6,954 bases of DNA from Bacteroidota bacterium (GCA_024640925.1 JAHEEB010000214.1:1-6954), one strand, 5' to 3'. Shown: positions 1 to 6,767, numbered from the stretch's first letter. Made by a program: numbers and translations. The notes: a model not told the origin generated them from the letters alone.

Positions 1-386
1 AAATTTTCATCGGCATAAATTCCATCTTTTTCATAAACCAGATGTTCATTATCCATGGATAAATATTTTCCTTCGTTTTCCTTGATAGCAGATATTTTTT
101 CAAATTCAGGAAATTTTTCTTCCAGTAGTTGCGCGGTAATTGGGCTTGTATGAGGGGAAATGTCATTTCCGCCCATTACAAACATAGCTTTGGAGTAATG
201 TAGTTGCACGCGATAAAGCCGATCGTAGTTTTTGTTGAATTTATCCCAACTCACTTCATAACGGATAAATAAAGCAATCAGAATAAACGCGGTAAAACCA
301 ATTGTAAAACCTAAAATATTGGTTATAGAGATACCTTTGTGTTTTAAAAGGTTACGAAATGATATTTTAAAAAGCGCAGAATTCAT
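1..386 (-). CDS. FtsX/MacB-like ABC transporter permease, N-terminal part (runs off left edge)
   Basis: This is the 5' part (128 full codons) of an inner-membrane ABC permease; the rest lies beyond position 1. The translation begins MNSALFKISFRNLLKHKG, then a hydrophobic helix at about residues 20-41 (ITNILGFTIGFTAFILIALF). Next comes the RYEVSWDKF...YDRLYRVQ segment, the usual opening of the periplasmic MacB_PCD-type domain in Bacteroidota permeases. Full-length members of that group are about 800 residues with two FtsX domains, but only the first helix and the beginning of the periplasmic domain are visible here. The start is secure because a TAA codon sits directly in frame before the ATG and the FRNLLKHK motif normally begins within the first dozen residues. 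With the ATPase at 488-1162 it would form an ATP-driven transporter that works mechanically on a periplasmic adaptor rather than as a classical pore. The substrate is unknown. Confidence 0.9.
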   Translation of the reverse strand, partial: MNSALFKISFRNLLKHKGISITNILGFTIGFTAFILIALFIRYEVSWDKFNKNYDRLYRVQLHYSKAMFVMGGNDISPHTSPITAQLLEEKFPEFEKISAIKENEGKYLSMDNEHLVYEKDGIYADEN

Positions 387-413
387 TTACTTATTTTACT
401 TTAAAAGTTGGTG

Positions 414-479
414 CTACTCATACTTCAGTGCTTCTACGAGATTTCGTATTATCGCTCACCAATTGGCTAACTAATAGTT
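414..479 (-). pseudogene. C-terminal relic of a second FtsX/MacB-like permease
   Basis: The gap between the ATPase and the intact permease is partly former coding sequence. Read on the minus strand, codons 455-414 give AIIRNLVEALKYE followed by TAG. This closely matches the characteristic permease C-terminus, of the general form W-x-A-x-x-x-N-P-V-E-A-L-[RK]-Y-E-stop. Continuing upstream in the same frame gives W at 461-459, but in-frame stops occur at 458-456 (TGA) and 473-471 (TAG). Each is one transition away from an Arg (CGA) or Gln (CAG) codon, and W-[R]-A would then fit the family pattern. Nothing recognisable remains upstream of about 479 before the ATPase stop codon. The relic ends 27 bp before the next permease ATG, a normal spacing for tandem permeases. 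I infer that an additional permease gene was deleted, leaving its last codons. The match is short, so chance cannot be fully excluded. Confidence 0.7.
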
Positions 480-487
480 TGTTCGAT

Positions 488-1162
488 TTATCCTACCTTC
501 TCCATTAGTATTTGACCATCGAACAGGTTAACAATGCGATGAGCAAATTCTGCGTCATGCTTACTGTGTGTAACCATTACAATAGTAGCACCTTCGGCAT
601 TCAGTTCAGAAAGGAGTTTCATTACTTCCAGACCATTCTTCGAATCGAGGTTCCCTGTTGGTTCATCGGCAAGTATTAACTTTGGACTAGTAACAACGGC
701 ACGAGCAATGGCTACTCTTTGTTGTTGCCCACCCGATAATTGCTGGGGAAAATGTTTACGGCGGTGACCGATTTTCATTCTTTCCAAAATAGCTTCGACT
801 CTTTGCTTCCTTTCCAAAGCACTAATTTTGAGATAATTTAAAGGCAGTTCTACGTTTTCGTAAACATTTAGCTCATCAATCAGATTAAAACTCTGAAAGA
901 TAAAGCCAATATTGCCTTTGCGCAGATCGGTACGATTGTTTTCCTTGAATTTAGAAACTTCCACATTATCAAAAAAGTATTGCCCGTCCGATGGATTATC
1001 AAGTAGCCCAACAATATTAAGCAAAGTTGATTTTCCACAGCCCGAAGGCCCCATAATAGCAACAAATTCTCCATTTAAAACTTCGAAATTAATTGCGTTT
1101 AAAGCGGTTGTTTCAACTTCATCCGTACGAAACACCTTAGTCATATTCACTGTTTTAATCAT
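488..1162 (-). CDS. ABC transporter ATP-binding protein, LolD/MacB type
   Basis: A 224-residue cytoplasmic ATPase of normal length for the LolD/FtsE/MacB-type subfamily, expected to dimerise and power the FtsX-like permease. All nucleotide-binding motifs are intact: Walker A GPSGCGKST (38-46), Q-loop Gln90 in FIFQSFNLI, signature LSGGQQQR (142-149), Walker B LILADEP (162-168, Asp166 and catalytic Glu167), D-loop around NLD (171-173), and switch His199 in MVTHS. The FRTDEVETTALNAI opening is typical of this group. It starts 21 bp after the adaptor gene and precedes the permease relic and permease, so it is probably cotranscribed with them. No Shine-Dalgarno sequence is visible, as is usual in Bacteroidota. 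An alternative start at Met7 is less likely because residues 2-6 form the usual first beta strand. The family is certain; lipoprotein release (LolD) versus efflux (MacB-like) cannot be decided from the ATPase, but the TolC and HlyD neighbours favour export. Confidence 0.95.
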   Translation of the reverse strand: MIKTVNMTKVFRTDEVETTALNAINFEVLNGEFVAIMGPSGCGKSTLLNIVGLLDNPSDGQYFFDNVEVSKFKENNRTDLRKGNIGFIFQSFNLIDELNVYENVELPLNYLKISALERKQRVEAILERMKIGHRRKHFPQQLSGGQQQRVAIARAVVTSPKLILADEPTGNLDSKNGLEVMKLLSELNAEGATIVMVTHSKHDAEFAHRIVNLFDGQILMEKVG

Positions 1163-1183
1163 AATAGTATGTGTATTATTATG

Positions 1184-2428
1184 TTATTTTAATATTACTT
1201 TTTCATTATCACCCATGGCATCGTAGCCCGAAGTTATAACTCTTTCTCCAGGTTCCAGTCCCTCAATAATTTCATAATATTGCGGATTTTGGCGGCCTAT
1301 TTTTATATTTCTCTTTGTTGCAAATTTGCCCGATTTATCGATAACATAAATCCATTGTCCCCCGGTCGACTGAAAGAATCCGCCTCTTGCCACCTGCAAT
1401 GATTCAACAGGTTGTCCTAATTCGAGTTTAATATAATATGTTTGTCCTGTGCGGATACTCTCTGGCAATGAATCGCTGAATATTAAATCAATTTTAAACC
1501 TGCCTTCGCGTACATCGGGGTAAACCTTTCTGATTCTAAGTTGTAAGCTGTCTTTATCTATATACCCGAAAAGTCCCTGTTTGATTCTTTCGATATAATG
1601 TTCGTCGACAAAAGCTTCTATCTTAAAGGATGTAAGAACATTTATCTGTCCTATACGTTGCCCCCTGTTTATCGATTGGCCTATTTCGGCATCTAGCATT
1701 CCTAACTGTCCATCAATGGGGGCAGCGATATCTAAACTGTTTAACTGTTCTTTAACAAGAACCAGATTTCGTTGCATGTTCTGTAGATTATTTGACAACT
1801 GTGAAATCTGAAGACTGCGGTATATAGAATCCTGTTGAAGTCGTTTCTTCATTAACTCAAAGGTCTTTTGAGCTATTTGAAAGTTTTCTTCCGATTTCAA
1901 CAATTCTTCTTTTGGTATTAGTTTATCCTTATACAATTCATTGTTTTGTTCAAAAGCTCGCTTCTTCGAAAGTAATTCATAGTTGGCAGTGATTAATTCG
2001 CGTTCCACAGATAATTTATCCTGTTCCATCTGCAAATGAGTTTCCCGGAGAAAATTTGCTTTTTCAGCCAGCTGTGATTCGCTGTTAAGAATATTTAGAA
2101 TTAAATCTTTGTTGCTTAACTTAAGTATTATATCACCTTTTTTAACCATGCTTCCCTCTTCAATAAGTCTTTCCTCAACTCGTCCACCCTCAACCGCATC
2201 CAGATAAACCGTAGATATTGGAGCTGCCTGGCCGGTAACCTGGATATAATCGTTAAACAATCCTTTAAACACTTCATCGACAGTAATTTTGTCGCTTTCT
2301 ATATTTACGGTTTTAACATTTCCGGTGAATAGGAATATGCATAGGCATGCAATAACAATGGATCCGATAACCAGGTATTTCCTGTATTTTTTCTTAATCC
2401 AACTTTTATCTTCTATAATCTTATCCAT
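1184..2428 (-). CDS. HlyD/MacA-type periplasmic adaptor (membrane fusion protein)
   Basis: A 414-residue adaptor that should bridge the inner-membrane ABC permease to the TolC-like outer-membrane channel. The order visible is: basic cytoplasmic N-terminus (KKKYRK), one transmembrane anchor at about 18-35, first half of a lipoyl/barrel-sandwich domain at about 62-106 (VEGGRVEERLIEEGSMVKKG), and a long Glu/Gln/Leu/Lys-rich coiled-coil hairpin at about 108-231. The second lipoyl half follows (AAPIDGQLGMLDAEIGQSIN, about 233-262), then a beta-barrel domain to about 335 and a C-terminal membrane-proximal domain ending GLEPGERVITSGYDAMGDNEKVILK-like (about 390-414). The hairpin is long, like that of MacA, which suits docking to a TolC tip. 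The gene lies 10 bp after the tolC-like gene and 21 bp before the ATPase, so translation and transcription are probably linked. The anchor is a plain transmembrane helix, with no lipobox. Substrate unknown. Confidence 0.93.
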   Translation of the reverse strand: MDKIIEDKSWIKKKYRKYLVIGSIVIACLCIFLFTGNVKTVNIESDKITVDEVFKGLFNDYIQVTGQAAPISTVYLDAVEGGRVEERLIEEGSMVKKGDIILKLSNKDLILNILNSESQLAEKANFLRETHLQMEQDKLSVERELITANYELLSKKRAFEQNNELYKDKLIPKEELLKSEENFQIAQKTFELMKKRLQQDSIYRSLQISQLSNNLQNMQRNLVLVKEQLNSLDIAAPIDGQLGMLDAEIGQSINRGQRIGQINVLTSFKIEAFVDEHYIERIKQGLFGYIDKDSLQLRIRKVYPDVREGRFKIDLIFSDSLPESIRTGQTYYIKLELGQPVESLQVARGGFFQSTGGQWIYVIDKSGKFATKRNIKIGRQNPQYYEIIEGLEPGERVITSGYDAMGDNEKVILK

Positions 2429-2438
2429 ATTCTATTTG

Positions 2439-3767
2439 TTATATGTTCAACCATTTTCCTGTTAAAATAAATTGTATGTATATATCTTTTAGTGCTAATT
2501 GCAAATTCGTACGGAGTAATTCGGTCTTAGCTTTTAAGAGTTCATTCTTCTGGATATAAAAGTCTGTTATGTTTATTTGTCCGATTGTTAATTTTTTTTC
2601 TGCTGTTTTATACGCTATTTCACTTTTTTCAAATTGTTTTTGAGCAGCCATATATTCATTTTTTGCAGTTTGCCAATCAATATAAACTTCATTTATTTCC
2701 TCCTCAAACTTTAATATATTTTCCAAATGTTCATTTTCTGCTTTTTTATATTCGAGACTAGCTGTACGCAATGTGTTTATTTTGTTAAATTTTGAAAATA
2801 TAGGTATACTCAAACTTATACCAACATATTCCCCTGTATTGTTTTTAAATTGTTCATCAAAAGCAGTAGCTTCGTTGTTAGATGTTTCGTAATATTCTGT
2901 ATTCCAGCCTGCGTACAAATTTAGTCGTGGAGAAAAACTTCCACGCATTTGTGCGACATATTTTTTAGCTGCAAGCAACTGGTTTTCAGTGATCCTAAGA
3001 TCCGGTAGTTGGATTTTGGCCGATTCCACAATATATTGAGCATTTAAAGAATCTGAAATGGTAAATGAATAATCCGATGTATCGATTGTTAAGCTATCGG
3101 CAAACGGATAATTCATCGATGCTTTTAATGAGAGTATTGCTTTTTCTACATTGCCAGATTGTTGAACTAACAGAAAACTGTCTGTTGCAAATTTGGCGTT
3201 GAATTCGTAAATATCGCTTTCGGCTTTCCTTCCAACATTGATATACTTCTGTATTGAGAAACATTGTTCCTCCATAAGCTTTAAGTTATCGAGGTAAAGT
3301 GTGTAAAGACCTTTCTTTAGTATCAGATTGAAATATGCATCGATAACATTATATATCACAAGATTTTTTTGCTGTTCTACACGGTTGTTTTCTACTCTCA
3401 GGTTGTACCGCTCAAAAGCAATCCGGTTGCGTTGTGCAAATCCTGAAAAAAGAACAACAGAAGATGTAACATTATACGAGTTGCTGAGGTAACTGACATT
3501 AGAATAAGTGTTAGTAGCTGGATCGACCGCACGTCCAAAACTTTCATTCAGGCTTAATCCGGCATCCACCTGTGGAAGTTGGTTCAACTTTGCCTGGGAG
3601 TACTCAATCTTCTGAATTTTCTGATCTATTTCAGCATTTTTTAGAGTGATATTATTCTCAAGAGAAAAGGTTATACATTGGGTTAAATTCCAGACTTCTT
3701 GTCCTGAAAGTATTCGAACCTGTTGAGATAACAAAATGATAAATACTATTTTATTACGTAATTTCAT
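2439..3767 (-). CDS. TolC-family outer-membrane efflux protein
   Basis: A 442-residue outer-membrane channel subunit, expected to trimerise into a beta-barrel plus periplasmic alpha-tunnel. Residues 1-22 look like a Sec signal peptide (basic MKLRNK, hydrophobic IVFIILL, likely cleavage after LSG before Gln23). The mature protein begins QEVWNLTQCITFSLENNITLKNAEID, the canonical TolC-family opening. Two pseudo-repeats follow: helical segments at about 45-65 and 115-220, then 245-275 and 335-430. They are separated by Ser/Asn/Tyr-rich strands (about 66-110, with the family hallmark SVVLFSGF at 103-110, and about 278-325, with GISLSIPIFSKF). A Cys at residue 31 follows the signal peptide but is not in a lipobox. 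It is the first gene of the minus-strand operon and faces a sigma-54-type promoter candidate. The 10-bp gap to the adaptor supports a tripartite exporter. Confidence 0.93.
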   Translation of the reverse strand: MKLRNKIVFIILLSQQVRILSGQEVWNLTQCITFSLENNITLKNAEIDQKIQKIEYSQAKLNQLPQVDAGLSLNESFGRAVDPATNTYSNVSYLSNSYNVTSSVVLFSGFAQRNRIAFERYNLRVENNRVEQQKNLVIYNVIDAYFNLILKKGLYTLYLDNLKLMEEQCFSIQKYINVGRKAESDIYEFNAKFATDSFLLVQQSGNVEKAILSLKASMNYPFADSLTIDTSDYSFTISDSLNAQYIVESAKIQLPDLRITENQLLAAKKYVAQMRGSFSPRLNLYAGWNTEYYETSNNEATAFDEQFKNNTGEYVGISLSIPIFSKFNKINTLRTASLEYKKAENEHLENILKFEEEINEVYIDWQTAKNEYMAAQKQFEKSEIAYKTAEKKLTIGQINITDFYIQKNELLKAKTELLRTNLQLALKDIYIQFILTGKWLNI

Positions 3768-3805
3768 TTATAATTTTTTTCTTTTGAAGTATTTCAGATT
3801 GTTTA

Positions 3806-3820
3806 TCCAAACATGTGCCA
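3806..3820 (-). promoter_or_regulatory. Candidate sigma-54 (-24/-12) promoter for the efflux operon
   Basis: On the minus strand the only GG dinucleotide in a sigma-54-like context within 3768-3963 lies in a perfect TGGCAC -24 box (3820 to 3815). With the standard spacing the -12 box reads TGGA (3809 to 3806) instead of TTGC, so the critical GC is GA. A better -12 match, TTGGAT, exists but gives 9 rather than 10 bases between the two elements. Transcription would begin near 3795, leaving a leader of about 28 nt before the tolC-like ATG. The divergent gene encodes a sigma-54 activator, which makes the assignment plausible. The imperfect -12 element keeps confidence moderate. Confidence 0.4.
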
Positions 3821-3860
3821 CAACACGTAACTATATGGTAATTAACTTTTAACTTCAAGA

Positions 3861-3876
3861 ACAACAAGGTTGTTGT
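3861..3876. promoter_or_regulatory. Inverted repeat, candidate activator-binding site 1
   Basis: ACAACAA-GG-TTGTTGT is a perfect 7-bp-arm inverted repeat with a 2-bp spacer in the divergent intergenic region. It lies about 66-81 bp upstream of the predicted start of transcription from the sigma-54 candidate, in the range normal for enhancer sites of NtrC-type activators. Binding by the neighbouring activator's Fis-type HTH is an inference. Confidence 0.45.
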
Positions 3877-3893
3877 GTAAAATAAATTTACAC
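3875..3893. promoter_or_regulatory. Inverted repeat, candidate activator-binding site 2
   Basis: GTGTAAA-ATAAA-TTTACAC is a second perfect 7-bp-arm inverted repeat, with a 5-bp spacer, overlapping the first repeat by two bases. The arms differ in sequence from the first site. They may be two separate operators, for example one for activation of the efflux operon and one for autoregulation of the activator gene 71 bp downstream. Function is inferred from position and symmetry only. Confidence 0.4.
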
Positions 3894-3963
3894 TCATTGT
3901 ATACTTTTTTACGATTATTGTATTATTGTTTAAAATTTTAAGATAAGAGAGAAACTGAAAAAT

Positions 3964-5328
3964 ATGAAAAGGGAAGGAAAGCTGCTAATAGCCGATGATA
4001 ATAAGAGTGTACTGAATGCTTTAAGTTTATTTCTTCAATTTGAATTTGAAAAGGTAACAACCATTACAAATCCGAACAGATTGTTAAATGAACTTGAACA
4101 AACCGAATACGATGTAGTATTGCTCGATATGAACTATTCAGCCGGTCAAAATACCGGAAATGAGGGGTTATACTGGCTCCAGCAAATAAAGGAAAAACAC
4201 GCTGATATTGAAGTTGTAATGTTTACAGCATATGGCGATGTAGAGTTGGCAGTTAAAGCCCTTAAAATCGGAGCCTCCGATTTTATTTTAAAGCCATGGG
4301 ACAATGAAAAACTTCTGGCTACCCTAAAGACCTCGTTACGTTTAAGGAGGACCAATATTGAACTAAATGAACTTAAATCGGAACAAAAAGCTTTAAAGAA
4401 AGAGCTTAACCGAAATGAACGTGTTTTAATTGGCAACTCGCCTGCAATACAAAGAGTAATTGAAGTAGTAGAAAAAGTTGCCAAAACGGATGCCAACGTA
4501 TTAATCACCGGTGAAAATGGAACGGGCAAGGAATTAATCGCGAAAGAAATTCACCATCTTTCTTCAAGGCATAACGAACTCCTGGTAATGGTTGATGTTG
4601 CATCGCTTACCGAAACTCTTTTTGAGAGCGAACTTTTTGGTCATAAAAAAGGTTCGTTCACCAATGCAATAGACGACCGCACCGGAAAGTTTGCCCTCGC
4701 CCATAAAGGCACATTGTTTCTCGATGAAATTGGAAACATACCACTTCATCTTCAGGCAAAATTGTTAAGTGTTTTACAAACCCGGACTATAATACCTGTT
4801 GGCTCGAATAAGGAAGTTCCTGTAGATATTCGGCTGATTTGTGCTACAAATAAAAATATTGAACAAATGATAGCTGCAAATCAATTCAGGCAAGATCTTT
4901 TATACAGAATCAATACCATTCATATTGACCTTCCTCCCTTGCGCGAAAGAGAAGGCGATATCCAGCTTCTTGCTACGTATTTTCTTCAATATTATGGTAA
5001 TAAATATTCCAAATCAGATATTTCTATAAATGGAGCGGCAATGGAAAAGCTTAAAAAATACCATTGGTATGGGAATATACGGGAATTGCAGCATGTAATT
5101 GAAAAGGCTGTTATATTATGTAATGGAAATTTAATTAAACCCGATGACTTCTATTTTAATCCAGGCATCTTGACAAATTCACTGGAGTCAATTACCATTG
5201 AAGAAATGGAAAAAAAGATGATCATACAGGCGATGAAGAAAAATAATCAAAACATGAGTGCTGCAGCTTCAAATCTTGGAATTACAAGACAAACTCTTTA
5301 TAATAAACTCAAAAAATATGATCTTTAG
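3964..5328 (+). CDS. NtrC-type sigma-54-dependent response regulator
   Basis: A 454-residue activator with complete architecture. The receiver domain (about 5-122) has Asp11/Asp12, phospho-acceptor Asp55 (VVLLDMNY), Thr88 and Lys110 (LKPW). A basic/acidic coiled linker lies at about 127-152. The AAA+ domain (about 153-385) has Walker A GENGTGKE (183-190), Walker B TLFLDEIG (250-257) and RQDLLYRIN with likely arginine fingers Arg309 and Arg315. A C-terminal Fis-type HTH follows (about 410-454, NMSAAASNLGITRQTLYNKLKKY). The sigma-54-contacting GAFTGA loop reads GSFTNA (230-235), keeping the essential Phe-Thr pair. The loop after Asp55 is extended (NYSAGQNTGNEG), as I recall from related Bacteroidota regulators. 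It is transcribed divergently from the efflux operon and overlaps the kinase gene, so it probably activates the efflux genes from sigma-54 promoters when phosphorylated. The start is supported by the immediate receiver strand KLLIADDN. Confidence 0.95.
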   Translation: MKREGKLLIADDNKSVLNALSLFLQFEFEKVTTITNPNRLLNELEQTEYDVVLLDMNYSAGQNTGNEGLYWLQQIKEKHADIEVVMFTAYGDVELAVKALKIGASDFILKPWDNEKLLATLKTSLRLRRTNIELNELKSEQKALKKELNRNERVLIGNSPAIQRVIEVVEKVAKTDANVLITGENGTGKELIAKEIHHLSSRHNELLVMVDVASLTETLFESELFGHKKGSFTNAIDDRTGKFALAHKGTLFLDEIGNIPLHLQAKLLSVLQTRTIIPVGSNKEVPVDIRLICATNKNIEQMIAANQFRQDLLYRINTIHIDLPPLREREGDIQLLATYFLQYYGNKYSKSDISINGAAMEKLKKYHWYGNIRELQHVIEKAVILCNGNLIKPDDFYFNPGILTNSLESITIEEMEKKMIIQAMKKNNQNMSAAASNLGITRQTLYNKLKKYDL

Positions 5329-6667
5329 AAATTTCACAGTTCATGTAATTATCCATCTTATCATCATAATAGGAGTTTCCTGTTTTGCTACATATTCCTA
5401 TTTAAATAACTCAATGGCATTGTTTTTCCTTGGTATATTGCTTGCTATAATCGATTCAATAGTTCTTATTTCTTCATTTAACCGGACGAACCGGAGTCTT
5501 GCCTATTTTTTCGAATCTATAGAAAACGAAGACTCACAATTAAGACTATTTTCGAAAAGAAAGAACAGTTCGATACAACAGCTTTACGATAGCATGAATC
5601 ATGTGAACAAGCTAATCACGGAAACGAAACTGAACAACCAAAGGAATGAGCAATTTTATAAAGCACTTATTCAACAATCGGCAACAGGACTCATTGCCAT
5701 GAGCGGGAATAATACGATAGAAATTGCAAACGATAAAGCATGTGAACTGGTTGATATTATGGTGCCTTTGAATTTTAAACGGTTGGAAACTAAAAACCCG
5801 GAACTATGGACTTTGCTATGTGATATCAAATCGGGAGAAACAAAAGCGCTTAAAATGTTTCGAAACGGGAGCTATTTACAACTGTCAATAAGGGCGACCG
5901 GATTGCTTATTTTTGATAAAGAAATAAAGCTCATTTCCATACAAGATATTAAAAATGAACTGGATGCAAAGGAGACCGAGTCGTGGCAGAAATTAATTAG
6001 TATTTTAACACACGAAATTATGAATTCAATTGCTCCCATTACCTCTCTTACCAATACACTTACCAGGTTCTTCAAAAAAAATGACCGCCCGGTACATATG
6101 AATGAAATTGATGAAAAAGTTATAGCAAACACAATACAGGGTTTGGAAATAATAGGAGAACGAGGCAACGGATTATTGAACTTTGTTACAAATTACAGGC
6201 GTCTGACCAAAATACCAGCACCTGTTTTCAGCCATTTTTCTGCATTAGAGTGGATAAACAACATAAAAATACTCCTTTTTGAAAAACTGGAGGAAAATCA
6301 AATTACATTGGAAAATTATATAGGTAAACAAATAAGCACTATAAATGGCGATGAAAAATTGCTCACCCATGTTATGTTAAACTTAATATATAATGCAATA
6401 GATGCCCTTAAAGAAAAATCGGATGAGAGAAAAATAAAAATCTTAATTGATAATAATGAGCAAAAACAGGTGCAGATTACTGTTGTTGATAATGGAACAA
6501 AGATTCCTGAGGAAATTCAGGACAAAATCTTTATACCTTTTTTTACCACGAAAGAAAACGGATCGGGAATCGGGTTAAGTCTCTCCCGCCAGATTATACA
6601 ATTACATCATGGTTATATTCATCTTGAATCAGATGAAAACCAGACAAAGTTTATTATTGTGTTGTGA
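5318..6667 (+). CDS. Membrane-bound PAS-type sensor histidine kinase
   Basis: A 449-residue kinase, the likely partner of the upstream activator. Two transmembrane helices (about 8-27 and 33-53) are separated by only a handful of residues, so almost nothing is exposed to the periplasm. A helical linker (about 55-112) leads to a PAS-like region (about 112-210, beginning FYKALIQQSATGLIAMSGNNTIEIAN). The HisKA H-box is LTHEIMNSIAPI with phospho-acceptor His232; the ExxN pattern Glu233-Asn236 suggests phosphatase activity as well. The HATPase_c domain has an N-box LNLIYNAIDAL (354-364, Asn355/Asn359), a G1 box DNGTK (391-395) whose usual second Gly is Lys, an F-box (IPFFTTK) and a G2 box GSGIGLSLS (415-423). 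I chose ATG 5318, which overlaps the activator's last codons by 11 bp. An upstream in-frame ATG at 5258 would add 20 non-hydrophobic residues encoded inside the activator's HTH. Translational coupling is likely. Confidence 0.93.
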   Translation: MIFRNFTVHVIIHLIIIIGVSCFATYSYLNNSMALFFLGILLAIIDSIVLISSFNRTNRSLAYFFESIENEDSQLRLFSKRKNSSIQQLYDSMNHVNKLITETKLNNQRNEQFYKALIQQSATGLIAMSGNNTIEIANDKACELVDIMVPLNFKRLETKNPELWTLLCDIKSGETKALKMFRNGSYLQLSIRATGLLIFDKEIKLISIQDIKNELDAKETESWQKLISILTHEIMNSIAPITSLTNTLTRFFKKNDRPVHMNEIDEKVIANTIQGLEIIGERGNGLLNFVTNYRRLTKIPAPVFSHFSALEWINNIKILLFEKLEENQITLENYIGKQISTINGDEKLLTHVMLNLIYNAIDALKEKSDERKIKILIDNNEQKQVQITVVDNGTKIPEEIQDKIFIPFFTTKENGSGIGLSLSRQIIQLHHGYIHLESDENQTKFIIVL

Positions 6668-6767
6668 CGATACAGGCAGGCATGTTTACCCCAGATTCCA
6701 ATAATTAAATAGACTCATCAGCAAAATATAAGCGTTTTGCATGTTTAGTTAGATGGAATGAAGCAAT

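Noticed and set aside
912..1226. Open frame on the plus strand, 104 codons, antisense to the ATPase start and the adaptor end
   Set aside because: It spans the antisense of conserved Walker A and Q-loop coding sequence and has no recognisable domain.
3897..3931. Possible Bacteroidota housekeeping promoter (TTG ... TATTGTTT) for the activator gene
   Set aside because: The -7 box does not match TAnnTTTG and the spacing is longer than usual, so it is not supportable.
3930..3941. TTAAAATTTTAA palindrome upstream of the activator gene
   Set aside because: It is low-complexity AT sequence, readily produced by chance in this base composition.
4146..4529. Open frame on the minus strand, 127 codons, inside the activator gene
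   Set aside because: It is antisense to receiver and AAA+ coding sequence with intact motifs; the composition is Ser/Phe/Leu-rich as expected from an antisense frame, and no domain is visible.
5258..5317. Earlier in-frame ATG that would extend the kinase by 20 residues
   Set aside because: The extra residues are encoded inside the activator's HTH in another frame and look unlike a kinase N-terminus. ATG 5318 gives the short leader before the first transmembrane helix that is usual for such kinases.
5872..6168. Open frame on the minus strand, 98 codons, inside the kinase gene
   Set aside because: It is antisense to the PAS/HisKA region, which carries the real H-box; no independent signals.
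6721..6740. Hairpin GCAAAA / TTTTGC with an 8-base loop after the kinase
   Set aside because: The stem is 6 bp and mostly A-T with no following U-run, so it is too weak to call a terminator.
6680..6747. GCATGTTTA direct repeat (6680-6688 and 6739-6747)
   Set aside because: It is a single 9-bp repeat at 59 bp distance with no further similarity around it; chance is sufficient.
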